Notes under the pieces: model-generated
The model's input: the letters and a program-made list of their open reading frames with translations, nothing else
What the model was told of the DNA's origin: nothing
Databases searched by the model: none
Translations under genes and position numbers: made by a program
In this document: positions 10,301 through 17,920 of the stretch, piece after piece
Numbering within the stretch: position 1 is the first letter of the stretch
Layout: each line of letters starts with the position of its first letter
NCBI RefSeq assembly: GCF_017352135.1
Contig: NZ_CP071454.1
Location: forward strand, 992,501 to 1,056,500
Direction of reading: 5' to 3'
Origin: Rhizobium lentis
Lineage (GTDB): Bacteria; Pseudomonadota; Alphaproteobacteria; Rhizobiales; Rhizobiaceae
DNA: 64,000 bases

Positions 10301-10496
10301 GCTTGCCTTTATCCTCGGCGTCGTGCCTCTGGCGATTGCCACGGGCGCCGGCTCGGCGGCCCAGAACGCCATAGGCATCGGCGTTCTCGGCGGCATGCTG
10401 GCAGCGACGATGCTCGGAATTTTCTTCGTACCGTCCTTCTTCGTCGTCATTCGACGCATCTTTGCCACACGCCGCAAAAATGCGGCAGCGGTGTGA
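7386..10496 (+). CDS. RND multidrug efflux pump, AcrB/AmeB type
   Basis: This proton-driven inner-membrane transporter (1,036 aa, typical HAE1 length) extrudes hydrophobic drugs, detergents or plant phenolics through AcrA- and TolC-like partners. The N terminus KFFIRRPIFAWVIAI is the conserved first transmembrane helix. The paired Asp of the proton relay are in TM4 (LLVDDAIVVVENVERIM). A second set of helices and a periplasmic porter domain follow. The ATG at 7386 has an AGCAGGAAC stretch upstream. The operon continues with an outer-membrane factor 148 nt downstream. Confidence 0.95.
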   Translation: MAKFFIRRPIFAWVIAITIMLAGLLAIFTLSISQYPDIAPTTVRINATYRGASAETVEKSVTTIIEDGMTGLDDLTYMTSTSSTGSASIQLTFGTSIDPDIAQVQVQNKLQLVQSQLPGDVIDAGISVTRSTSSILLVGSLVSTDGKRSSVDLGNIMSTSIEDQIQRLEGVGSINVFGSGYAMRVWLDPFKLVKYQLTPSDVTSAIQAQNTQVSVGSLGAQPTIPGQQLNVTITAQSQLTTVADFEHIILKVEKDGATVRLSDVSRIEIGQESYGGSSRYNGMPSSGFAVNLAIGANAIDTAARVRSALDVIGSTLPEGVKITYPYDTTPFVELSIEKVVHTLIEAIVLVFVVLLVFLQNIRATLIPTIAVPVVLLGTFGVLAVTGYSINTLTMFAMVLAIGLLVDDAIVVVENVERIMSEEKLSPLEATEKSMGEITGAIVGIALVLTAVFIPMAFFGGSTGIIYRQFSITIVSAMLLSALVAIVLTPALCATMLKPVSEHRKHRVGDWFNRNFTRSTNGYIRTIGYLLKRPIRVMLVFLLVGAGCAFLFTRLPSSFLPQEDQGVLLTIITTPPGSTTQQTQAVVEKVENYYRENEKDAVESVFGALGFGFNGSGQNSAIVFTKLKDFSQRTDPNLSAQSVVNRALRSFFAMREAQVFALLPPAIQGLGVSSGFSMYLVDTGGHGNDALTAASKRLIQMGNTSGKVVALRSSNKEVEPQMRIVLDQEKIGAMGVDIASVNSMLSIIFTGRDVNDFTLNGEIKPVYVQGDAPFRMQPDDLNHWYARNTTGEMVPFSAFTKTEWVKGAPSLARFNAVSAIPLDGASAPGVSSGDAMNEMEALTEQLGGGYTVAWQGISYQERLSGSQAPMLYAISVLVVFLCLAALYESWSIPFSVIMAVPVGILGALAAATLFGQANDVYFKVGLLTTIGLAAKNAILIVEFAKDRMESGMGLFEATLEAARLRLRPIIMTSLAFILGVVPLAIATGAGSAAQNAIGIGVLGGMLAATMLGIFFVPSFFVVIRRIFATRRKNAAAV

Positions 10497-10644
10497 TATA
10501 AATGCACTGTGATAATGCTGTTCCGATTGCTACATTGCGGCCGACTGCTTCGGTGTGTGTTTTCGGTAGGACGAGGCGCGGCGGCGATAGTGAAGCATGA
10601 AGCTTCGGACAAGAATTGGCTTGCTCGAGTACAGGATCAAATGA

Positions 10645-12081
10645 ATGGTATCTCTTCGTTTTGCCACACCGGCATTATTGTTATTATTGTCGGGCTGCGT
10701 CGTAGGCCCGGATCATGCTCCCCCTGAAATGCCGCTGCCCGCCAAATTTGGAGAGGGCGGAACCAAGAGTGTAGGCGACGTCGCTACCGCATCCTGGTGG
10801 ACCGCCTTCAACGACCCCAGACTGAATGGCTACGTCCAGGCCGGCCTCGATCAGAACCTGTCAGTCCAGCAGGCGATCGAACGCATCAATGCGGCCTCCG
10901 CCAACGTCACCACCGCCGGCGCCGGCGGCCTGCCGAACCTGACGGTCGGCGCCTCGCACACGATCAGCGGCCAGAAGGGCGAATTGCGCACGCAGTTCGA
11001 CACACGCAACACCAGCGCCGGCGAAGTCCAGCTGAGCTGGTTGCTCGATCTATTCGGCCTTTACAAGCGCAGCACCGAAAGCGCGCTCGCTTCGCTCGAT
11101 TCCGCTTACGCATCCGCTGATGTCGCCAAGCTGACCCTCGTGCAGGATCTCGTCTCGAGCTATATCGACGTTCGCTATTATCAGCAGCGCCTGGCGCTTT
11201 CGAACGCCAACCTGAAGTCTCGCCGGGAAACCTACGAACTGACCAAGTTCCAGCTTGAAGCTGGCGCCGCCTCGCGTCTCGACGTCGTTCAAGCCGAAGG
11301 TCTCGTCCAGTCGACGCTCGCTGAAATTCCCGGTCTCGAAACCAACATCCGCATATCTGCCCATCACATCGCCACGCTGCTCGGCCTGCCGGCCTCCGCC
11401 CTCGTCGATGAACTGCTGAAGGGTCGTGGCCAGCCGGTATTCCGCGGTGGCATCAACTCCGGCATTCCGGCGGACCTGATCCGCAACCGTCCCGACATTC
11501 GCGTCGCGGAGCGTGATCTCGCCGCCGCAACCGCCAATATCGGTGTTGCCGAAGCGCAGCTTTATCCGAGCATCTCGCTCAGCGGCTCGATCTCGCCGTC
11601 CTACATCAACCAGCGCGGCGTCCACGGCGGTCTGACGCCGTGGTCCTTCGGCCCGACCCTCAACCTGCCGATCTTCGATGGCGGCCGTCTGCGCGCCAAC
11701 GTCAAGTCTGCGCAGTCCGAAGCCGCAACCGCGTACCTCAACTGGAAGTCGACGGTGCTGACCGCCGTCGAGCAGGTCGAGAACGCACTCGCAGCTGTCC
11801 GGCGTGACGCCCGCACGGTCGCAGCCCTTCAGGCCCAGGTGAAGACCACGCAGGAAACGCTCGAACTTTCCACAGCATCCTACAAAGACGGCGCCTCGTC
11901 GCTGCTCGACGTTCTTGACGCACAGCGTCAGGTTTCGCTTGCCCAGGCAAGCCTTGCACAGGCCGTCCAGCAGATGGCCAAGGACTATGTCTCGCTGAAC
12001 ATTGCAGTCGGCGGCGGCTACGCGCCCGGCGGCAACACCACCGCACCGGTGAAGCCTACGCCTGCCAAGGCCAAGAGCTGA
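10645..12081 (+). CDS. Outer-membrane efflux factor, NodT/OprM family lipoprotein
   Basis: This TolC-like trimeric channel completes the tripartite pump. The 478-residue protein begins with a lipoprotein signal ending LLLLLSGC (Cys18), then shows the PPEMPLPAKF and ASWWTAFNDPRLNGYV motifs usual at the start of NodT-type proteins, and the two repeated OEP domains with long helices. The start ATG at 10645 places the lipobox correctly. The 148-nt gap after the pump gene shows no separate strong promoter that can be named. The gene is closed by a rho-independent terminator at 12110. Confidence 0.92.
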   Translation: MVSLRFATPALLLLLSGCVVGPDHAPPEMPLPAKFGEGGTKSVGDVATASWWTAFNDPRLNGYVQAGLDQNLSVQQAIERINAASANVTTAGAGGLPNLTVGASHTISGQKGELRTQFDTRNTSAGEVQLSWLLDLFGLYKRSTESALASLDSAYASADVAKLTLVQDLVSSYIDVRYYQQRLALSNANLKSRRETYELTKFQLEAGAASRLDVVQAEGLVQSTLAEIPGLETNIRISAHHIATLLGLPASALVDELLKGRGQPVFRGGINSGIPADLIRNRPDIRVAERDLAAATANIGVAEAQLYPSISLSGSISPSYINQRGVHGGLTPWSFGPTLNLPIFDGGRLRANVKSAQSEAATAYLNWKSTVLTAVEQVENALAAVRRDARTVAALQAQVKTTQETLELSTASYKDGASSLLDVLDAQRQVSLAQASLAQAVQQMAKDYVSLNIAVGGGYAPGGNTTAPVKPTPAKAKS

Positions 12082-12109
12082 TCGGCATTTCGCCTTTCTG
12101 GAAATACAG

Positions 12110-12139
12110 AGCTCCGCGATCATCTCGCGGGGCTTTTTT
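12110..12139 (+). terminator. Rho-independent terminator of the efflux operon
   Basis: AGCTCCGCGA pairs with TCGCGGGGCT (one G-U) around a 4-5 nt loop, followed by six T residues. It lies 28 nt after the outer-membrane factor stop. Confidence 0.9.
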
Positions 12140-12213
12140 AATGCCGCTTCGCGCTGGATAATGCGCGCATAAGAGGAATTTGGATTCGACAAGCGGCGGC
12201 CGTTGATATATGC

Positions 12214-12233
12214 CTGATTAAACGATTAATCAG
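12214..12233. promoter_or_regulatory. Putative LacI-family operator (autoregulatory)
   Basis: CTGATTAAACGATTAATCAG is a near-perfect 20-bp palindrome with the central CG that is characteristic of LacI/GalR-family operators; only the bases next to that CG fail to pair. It ends 13 nt before the start codon of the LacI-type regulator, so binding would block transcription of the regulator and the transport operon behind it. Confidence 0.7.
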
Positions 12234-12246
12234 AGCGCCGTCGATC

Positions 12247-13290
12247 ATGGCTCCATCGCGCCCGGGACCGAACCTCAGCAGGATAGCAACGTCGCTCGGC
12301 GTCTCCGTCGCCACGGTTTCCAACGCGCTTTCCGGCAAGGGCCGGGTCTCCGGTCAACTCGTCCAAAAAATCCGCGAGCATGCCGCCGAACTCGGCTATG
12401 TCCCAAGCCAGGCCGGCCGGGCGCTCAGGACCGGCCGCAGCGGCGTTCTCGGCCTGGTGCTGCCCGATATCGCCAATCCCCTGTTCCCGAAGATCGCGCA
12501 GGCGATCGAATTTGCCGCCTCCGCCACTGGTTACGGTGTGCTGATTGCCGATTCCCGCGGCGATGCCGCCGCCCAGACAGAGGCGATCAACCGACTGGTC
12601 GAACGCGGCGTCGACGGCATGATCGTCATCCCCCGCCGCGCCACCCGCATTTCGTCCGCCGCCTGTCCGGTTGCCGTCATCGACACGCCCTCGACGCCGG
12701 GTAACACCGTTTCCGCCGATCATTGGCAAGGTGGCCGCGAAATCGCCCTCCATCTCGCCGGTCTCGGCCACCGGCGCCTCCTCATCATCGGCAACAACCA
12801 GGAATCCGGCGTCCAGAACGACCGCGCCGACGGCATTCGGGCCGGCATGCGCCCGAACATGCATTCCGAAACGCTGTGGATCGAAAAGGTGGAGCAAGAT
12901 GGCGGCAGCGGCTGTCTGCTCGGCCTCGCAGAAAAAGTTCGCCAGGGGTTCACCGCCTTCGCAGCTCTCTCCGATCTGCAGGCGTTGCGCGCGCTGACGG
13001 AGCTGCAGCAGGCGGGGATCAACGTTCCCACCGATGTCAGCGTCACCGGCTTCGACGATCTCATCTGGTCGCCTGTCGTGACACCCTCGCTGACGACGGT
13101 CAGGATGGACATGGATAGGATTGCTGGGATCGCGGTATCGGCACTGGCCGAAACCATCAGAAAAAGCCGCGCCCGGGAGGGCGTGATTGTTACCGCGGAG
13201 ATCGAACGCGTCGCGATGCAACTGATCGTCCGCCACTCATCCGGGCCCGCGAGCCCGGCACTAAAAACCTCAGAGATGGAGAACATGTAG
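12247..13290 (+). CDS. LacI-family transcriptional regulator of a purine uptake/catabolic operon
   Basis: This 347-residue repressor has an N-terminal LacI helix-turn-helix (NLSRIATSLGVSVATVSNALSG, about residues 9-31), the hinge helix region, and a periplasmic-binding-protein-like effector domain (GVLGLVLPDIANPLF; VTGFDDLIWSPVVTPSLTTV). A CG-centred palindrome lies just upstream of its start. The next gene starts 2 nt after its stop, so it is the first gene of the operon it probably controls. The effector is likely a purine or nucleoside, inferred from the downstream nucleoside hydrolase and adenine deaminase. Confidence 0.9.
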   Translation: MAPSRPGPNLSRIATSLGVSVATVSNALSGKGRVSGQLVQKIREHAAELGYVPSQAGRALRTGRSGVLGLVLPDIANPLFPKIAQAIEFAASATGYGVLIADSRGDAAAQTEAINRLVERGVDGMIVIPRRATRISSAACPVAVIDTPSTPGNTVSADHWQGGREIALHLAGLGHRRLLIIGNNQESGVQNDRADGIRAGMRPNMHSETLWIEKVEQDGGSGCLLGLAEKVRQGFTAFAALSDLQALRALTELQQAGINVPTDVSVTGFDDLIWSPVVTPSLTTVRMDMDRIAGIAVSALAETIRKSRAREGVIVTAEIERVAMQLIVRHSSGPASPALKTSEMENM

Positions 13291-13291
13291 G

Positions 13292-14314
13292 ATGAAAAAA
13301 GCTCTCATTGCGTCGGTGGCGCTTGCCACACTACCGCCGCTTGCCGCAGCCGCAGCCGAACGGACGCTGACCATTTCCGTCTATGCCTTCGCTCAGGACG
13401 ATTTCAAGACGCTGGTCTATGATCCGTTCGAAGCCCAATGCGGTTGCAAGCTGGTGGTCGAGACCGGCAACAGCGTCGAGCGGCTGGCCAAGCTGGAGGC
13501 GAACAAGGCCAACCCCGTTGTCGATCTCGCCGCTGTTTCGATGGCGGACGCGCTCGCCGCCTCGCGCGCCGGTCTAATCGACAAGATCGATACCGCCAAG
13601 CTTACCAATTTCTCCAAGCTCTACGACGTTGCCAGGAATCCGAACGGAGACGGCACGAGCGTCGGCTATACCTTCTATGCCACTTCGATCGCCTATCGCT
13701 CCGACAAGATGAAGATCGACAGCTGGGCCGACCTCCTGAAGCCGGAATATGTCGGCCACGTCGCCTTCCCGAATGTCACCACCAACCAGGGGCCGCCGGC
13801 GCTCTACATGCTGGGCCTGGCCCTCGGCAAGGATACGCCTGATCTGCAAGGTCCGATCGAGGCGCTGGGCGAGAAGAAGGACGACATCGTCACCTTTTAC
13901 GAAAAATCCTCGCAGCTCGTGCAACTGATGCAGCAGGAAGAGATCTGGGCAGCACCCATCGGCCGTTTCTCCTGGGCAGGCTTCACCAAGCTCGACGTGC
14001 CCGTAGCCTGGGCAACGCCGAAGGAGGGCCAGACCGGCGGCATGAACGTGCTGGTGCTGACCAAGGGTTCGAAGAACCAGGATCTAGCCATGCAGTTCAT
14101 GGATTTCTGGCTCTCGACCGAAACCCAGACCAAGCTCGCCGAAAAGCTGATCGACAGTCCCGCCAACAGCGAGGTCAAGCTCTCCGAGGCCGCCGCCGGC
14201 AATCTCACCTATGGCGAGCAAACGGCCAAGAGTCTCAAGCTGATCCCATCGGCCGTAGCCCTCGACAATCGTGCCGGCTGGCTGAAGGCGTGGAACGAGA
14301 AGGTCGGTCAGTAA
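13292..14314 (+). CDS. ABC transporter periplasmic binding protein, PotD-like family
   Basis: This 340-residue secreted protein carries a Sec signal peptide (MKKALIASVALATLPPLAAAAA) and the two-lobed fold of family-1 extracellular binding proteins, closest in style to PotD/thiamine-type proteins (YTFYATSIAYRSDKM; SWADLLKPEYVGHVAFP). Such proteins usually bind polyamines or small cations. Here the operon continues into a nucleoside hydrolase and adenine deaminase, so the ligand is more likely a purine nucleoside or base. That assignment is contextual. Confidence 0.85.
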   Translation: MKKALIASVALATLPPLAAAAAERTLTISVYAFAQDDFKTLVYDPFEAQCGCKLVVETGNSVERLAKLEANKANPVVDLAAVSMADALAASRAGLIDKIDTAKLTNFSKLYDVARNPNGDGTSVGYTFYATSIAYRSDKMKIDSWADLLKPEYVGHVAFPNVTTNQGPPALYMLGLALGKDTPDLQGPIEALGEKKDDIVTFYEKSSQLVQLMQQEEIWAAPIGRFSWAGFTKLDVPVAWATPKEGQTGGMNVLVLTKGSKNQDLAMQFMDFWLSTETQTKLAEKLIDSPANSEVKLSEAAAGNLTYGEQTAKSLKLIPSAVALDNRAGWLKAWNEKVGQ

Positions 14315-14373
14315 GCCGTCTTGAACCGGTCCCGGCCTGCCGGGACCGCCCTCCTCTCCTAAAAAGGCGCCTC

Positions 14374-15201
14374 ATGTTCCAGAACCGTGCAGAAGCCCTG
14401 GCGCTCGCCCTGCCGGCAGCCGTCTTTGCGACCCTGGTCTTTCTCCTGCCGGTGGCGATCCTGCTGTCGGAAGGCTTCCGCACCGGCGGCGCCTGGACGC
14501 TGTCGGCCTATACCGGCTTCTTTTCCGAGACGCTGAACCGCACCGTTTTCCTGCGTTCCTTCCGGCTCGGGCTCGAAGTCACGGCCGTCTCCGCGGTCAT
14601 CGGCTATGCCGCAGCCTTTGCCATCGTCAGCCTGCCGGCACAGGGCAAGGGCCGCATGATCGGCCTCGTCACCTTGCCGCTGATGATCTCGCCGGTGGCG
14701 CGCACCTATGCCTGGATCGTCATTCTCGGCCGCACCGGCATTGTCAACCAGGCGATCACGGGCCTCGGTTTCAGTGCCGAACCGTTGCGACTGCTCTTTA
14801 CCGAAACCGCCGTCTTCGTCGGCCTCCTGCAGCTCTTCCTGCCGCTGATGATCCTGTCGCTGATCAGCGCGCTTGAAAACATGCCTGAAGACGCGATCCC
14901 GGCAGCGCGCGTGCTCGGCGCCAACTGGTTCCAGGTCTTCTGGAAGATCGTTCTGCCGCTCACCCGCGAAGGACTTGTCATCGGCGGCACGCTTGTCTTT
15001 ACAGGCTCGCTCACCGCCTACATCACCCCCGCCGTCCTCGGCGGCTCCAAGGTGCTGATGCTCGAAACGCTCATGTATCAGCAGGTGTCCGTCGCCAATG
15101 ATTTCGTCTCGGCGAGCGTCATCGCCTTCATCCTGATCGTCATGAGCTTTGCCGCCAACATCCTGCTGAAACGTCTCGCAACGGCGAGGAACCGCAGATG
15201 A
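14374..15201 (+). CDS. ABC transporter permease (PotB-like)
   Basis: This 275-residue inner-membrane protein has six or so hydrophobic helices and a BPD_transp_1 coupling region (MPEDAIPAARVLGANWFQVF, the EAA loop). The ATG at 14374 is chosen because the hydrophobic helix ALALALPAAVFATLVFLLP follows at once. The frame upstream of it runs into the previous gene. Its stop overlaps the next permease start (ATGA), so a permease heterodimer is expected. Confidence 0.9.
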   Translation: MFQNRAEALALALPAAVFATLVFLLPVAILLSEGFRTGGAWTLSAYTGFFSETLNRTVFLRSFRLGLEVTAVSAVIGYAAAFAIVSLPAQGKGRMIGLVTLPLMISPVARTYAWIVILGRTGIVNQAITGLGFSAEPLRLLFTETAVFVGLLQLFLPLMILSLISALENMPEDAIPAARVLGANWFQVFWKIVLPLTREGLVIGGTLVFTGSLTAYITPAVLGGSKVLMLETLMYQQVSVANDFVSASVIAFILIVMSFAANILLKRLATARNRR

Positions 15202-15977
15202 GCATTCGTCTCTTTTCGCCCGTCGTCCTCTTCCTGCTGCTGGTCTTCCTGATCGGCCCGTTCCTGATCATCATCGCCGCTTCGCTTTCGGCGGGCGACA
15301 CGCTGGCCTTTCCGCCGCAGGGCGTGTCGCTGCGCTGGGTCACGAAGGTCTTGACCATCGAAAGCTTCCGCGACAGCTTCGCCATGTCGATGTTCCTCGC
15401 CGTCTTCGGAACGCTCGCGGCCCTCGTCCTCGGCATCCCCGCCGCCTATGCGCTGTCGCGCTACCGCCTGCCCGCCGCCGAGACTATCCGGACCGTCGTC
15501 TCGCTGCCGATCATCGTCCCCGGCATCATCGTCGGGCTGGCATTGCTGCGCTACCTCGTCGTGCCCTTTGGCTTCAACATCACGCTGGCCCTCTTCTTCG
15601 CCCATGCGGCGCTCGTGCTGCCCTATGCAGTACGCGTCGTCTCGGCAAGCCTCGACAATCTGCGGGCGGATATCGAGGAAGCAGCCGTCCTGCTCGGTTC
15701 CTCCCGGCTCGGCGCCTTCTTCCGCGTGGTGATGCCGAATATCCGCGGCGGCATCCTGGCCGCCTTCATCCTCGGCTTCGTCACCAGCTTCAATCAGGTG
15801 CCGGTCTCGCTGTTCCTTTCCGGCCCGGGTGTACGGACACTGCCGATCGACATGCTGGGTTACATGGAAACCACCTACGACCCCTCCATCGCGGCCCTGT
15901 CCGCCCTTCTCGCCTTCCTCTCGATCGGCATCGTCTTCCTCGCCGAACGCTTCCTGGGATTTTCGCGTTATGTCTGA
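15198..15977 (+). CDS. ABC transporter permease (PotC-like)
   Basis: This is the second permease of the same importer, 259 aa. It has an N-terminal hydrophobic helix, about six membrane segments and the EAA loop (LRADIEEAAVLLGSSRLGAFF) that contacts the ATPase. It overlaps the preceding permease by 4 nt (ATGA) and the following ATPase by 8 nt, which indicates tight translational coupling. Confidence 0.9.
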   Translation: MSIRLFSPVVLFLLLVFLIGPFLIIIAASLSAGDTLAFPPQGVSLRWVTKVLTIESFRDSFAMSMFLAVFGTLAALVLGIPAAYALSRYRLPAAETIRTVVSLPIIVPGIIVGLALLRYLVVPFGFNITLALFFAHAALVLPYAVRVVSASLDNLRADIEEAAVLLGSSRLGAFFRVVMPNIRGGILAAFILGFVTSFNQVPVSLFLSGPGVRTLPIDMLGYMETTYDPSIAALSALLAFLSIGIVFLAERFLGFSRYV

Positions 15978-16995
15978 TGCCTACCTCCACCTCGACAAGC
16001 TGACGCTGCGCTACGGCGATACGGTCGCGGTGAAAGACCTTGATCTTGCGATCGCCAAGGGCGAGCTCGTCGCCCTCCTCGGCCCCTCCGGCTGCGGCAA
16101 GACGACGACGATGCGCGCCATTGCCGGCCTGCTGACGCCGGCTTCCGGCCGCATCGGCCTCGACGGCGCCGATATCACCCGCGTCTCCGCCAATAAGCGC
16201 GCCGTCGGCCTTGTCTTCCAGTCCTATGCCCTGTTCCCCCACCTGACGGTCTACGAAAACGTCGCCTTCGGCCTGCGTCTCAAGGGAATTTCGGGCGCGG
16301 ACCTCGATGCCCGCGTCGGGGCCGGCCTGAAATCCGTCGGCCTCACCAGCTTTGCCGGCCGCAAGCCCGCCGAACTTTCCGGCGGCCAGCAGCAGCGCGT
16401 GGCGCTCGCCCGTTCGATGGTGATGGAACCGAAGGTCCTGCTGCTCGATGAGCCGCTCTCCAACCTTGATGCCCGACTTCGCCTCGAAATGCGCGCGGAG
16501 TTGCAGCGCGTACAGAAGGAGACCGGCGTCACCATGATCTTCGTCACACACGACCAGATGGAGGCGCTGGCGCTCGCCGACCGTATCGTCGTGATGCTGA
16601 ACGGCGGTATCGAGCAGATCGGCACGCCGGAAGTGATCTACAACTCCCCCGCCTCCGCTTTCGTTGCCGATTTCGTCGGCTTCGAGAACGTCTTCGCACT
16701 GAAGGAAGGACAGCTTGTGACGCCGAACGGTCCGGCGGCACTTTCCGGTCCGCCACCGCGAGCTGCGGCCGGCCTGGCCTGGCGTCCGCGGGCAGTGACC
16801 CTCGGCGCCGGTCCCTTCCAGGGCACCGTGCGCGGCACCTCCTTCGCCGGCAATAGCCGCGAATACCTCCTCGATACGCCGCTCGGGCCAATCAAGGCCG
16901 AGATCGACGCGAGCCTGCCGCCGCATGAGATCGGCAGCGCGCTCGCTTTCGACTTGCCGGTGGCCGGCGCAGCCAACCTCAAGCGCTTCGGGTGA
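15970..16995 (+). CDS. ABC transporter ATP-binding protein (PotA-like)
   Basis: This 341-residue ATPase powers the importer. Walker A is GPSGCGKTT, the Q-loop follows in LVFQSYALFPHL, the signature is LSGGQQQR, and Walker B is VLLLDEPLSNLD, with the switch His in FVTHDQMEAL. A C-terminal TOBE-like domain (about residues 270-341) is present, as in PotA/UgpC-type ATPases. The ATG at 15970 lies inside the end of the upstream permease. Confidence 0.93.
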   Translation: MSDAYLHLDKLTLRYGDTVAVKDLDLAIAKGELVALLGPSGCGKTTTMRAIAGLLTPASGRIGLDGADITRVSANKRAVGLVFQSYALFPHLTVYENVAFGLRLKGISGADLDARVGAGLKSVGLTSFAGRKPAELSGGQQQRVALARSMVMEPKVLLLDEPLSNLDARLRLEMRAELQRVQKETGVTMIFVTHDQMEALALADRIVVMLNGGIEQIGTPEVIYNSPASAFVADFVGFENVFALKEGQLVTPNGPAALSGPPPRAAAGLAWRPRAVTLGAGPFQGTVRGTSFAGNSREYLLDTPLGPIKAEIDASLPPHEIGSALAFDLPVAGAANLKRFG

Positions 16996-16999
16996 CATC

Positions 17000-17920
17000 A
17001 TGGGTGTTTGGATCGATACCGACATGGGCTTCGACGATATCGCCGCCATTCTGGTGGTGGCGCAGTCGGAATATGAGATCGATGGGATCTCGCTGGTCTT
17101 CGGCAACACGCCGCTGTCGCAAGTGAGGGAGAACGCCGCCGGCGCCGCCGACGCTTTCGGCTGGACATTTCCCATCCATACCGGCCGCGCGATGCCAGTT
17201 CTCGGCAAGCTCGAAACCGCCCAGGCGATCCTTGGCGAAACCGGCATTCCGACAACAGGCAAGAGCCTGCCGAAGCCTGCCGCCCTAGCCGAAAGCGATG
17301 CCTTCACCGCCCTCTCCCGCTGGTTGGAAAGCCCAGGCCCGCACCGCATCCTGGCCCTTGGCCCGCTGACCAACATCGCCGCTGTGGCGCTCGCCCGCCC
17401 TGACCTTGCCGCGCGCATTACCGAACTCGTCTGGATGGGCGGCGGCGTTACATCGGGCAACCATACGTCCTCTGCCGAATTCAACGCCCTTGCCGATCCC
17501 GAGGCGCTCGCGATCGTCATCGCCCATGGCGTGCCGCTGCGCATGGTCGATCTCGACCTCTGCCGCAAGGTGGTGGCTCGGCCTGAGGATGCCGAACAGG
17601 TGCGCAATGACGGCGGCGCCAACGCCGAGCTGATCGCCGACATGTTCGCCGGTTATATAAGCATCGGCACCAGCCGCGGCCGGCCCGGCATGGCGATCTA
17701 CGATCCCTCTGCCGCCGTTGCCTTCGTCGCTCCCGATCTGGTGACTTTCCGCCCCGCGCGCATAGACGTCGAACTGCAGGGCGCCTTAACCCGTGGCCGT
17801 ACCGTCGTCGAGACCCGCGCCACGCATGCGCCCTTCAACGCGCAATTTGCCGCCGATATCGATGCCGATAAGGCGCATGCCATCATTCTCGACGCCCTGC
17901 TCAACGAGGCCCGCAAATGA
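17000..17920 (+). CDS. Inosine-uridine-preferring-type nucleoside hydrolase
   Basis: This 306-residue enzyme hydrolyses the N-glycosidic bond of ribonucleosides to give base and ribose. The Ca2+-binding N-terminal motif IDTDMGFDD (residues 5-13) and the later LALGPLTNIAAV and MGGGV segments are hallmark IUNH sites. The start is 5 nt after the ATPase stop. Its place between a transporter and adenine deaminase suggests that imported nucleosides, probably adenosine or inosine, are cleaved in the cytosol. The precise base preference is not shown. Confidence 0.92.
   Translation: MGVWIDTDMGFDDIAAILVVAQSEYEIDGISLVFGNTPLSQVRENAAGAADAFGWTFPIHTGRAMPVLGKLETAQAILGETGIPTTGKSLPKPAALAESDAFTALSRWLESPGPHRILALGPLTNIAAVALARPDLAARITELVWMGGGVTSGNHTSSAEFNALADPEALAIVIAHGVPLRMVDLDLCRKVVARPEDAEQVRNDGGANAELIADMFAGYISIGTSRGRPGMAIYDPSAAVAFVAPDLVTFRPARIDVELQGALTRGRTVVETRATHAPFNAQFAADIDADKAHAIILDALLNEARK

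Noticed and set aside
12110..12139. Attenuator for the LacI-controlled operon
   Set aside because: The T-run and position 28 nt after the efflux gene stop make it a terminator of that operon. The lacI gene begins over 100 nt later with its own operator.
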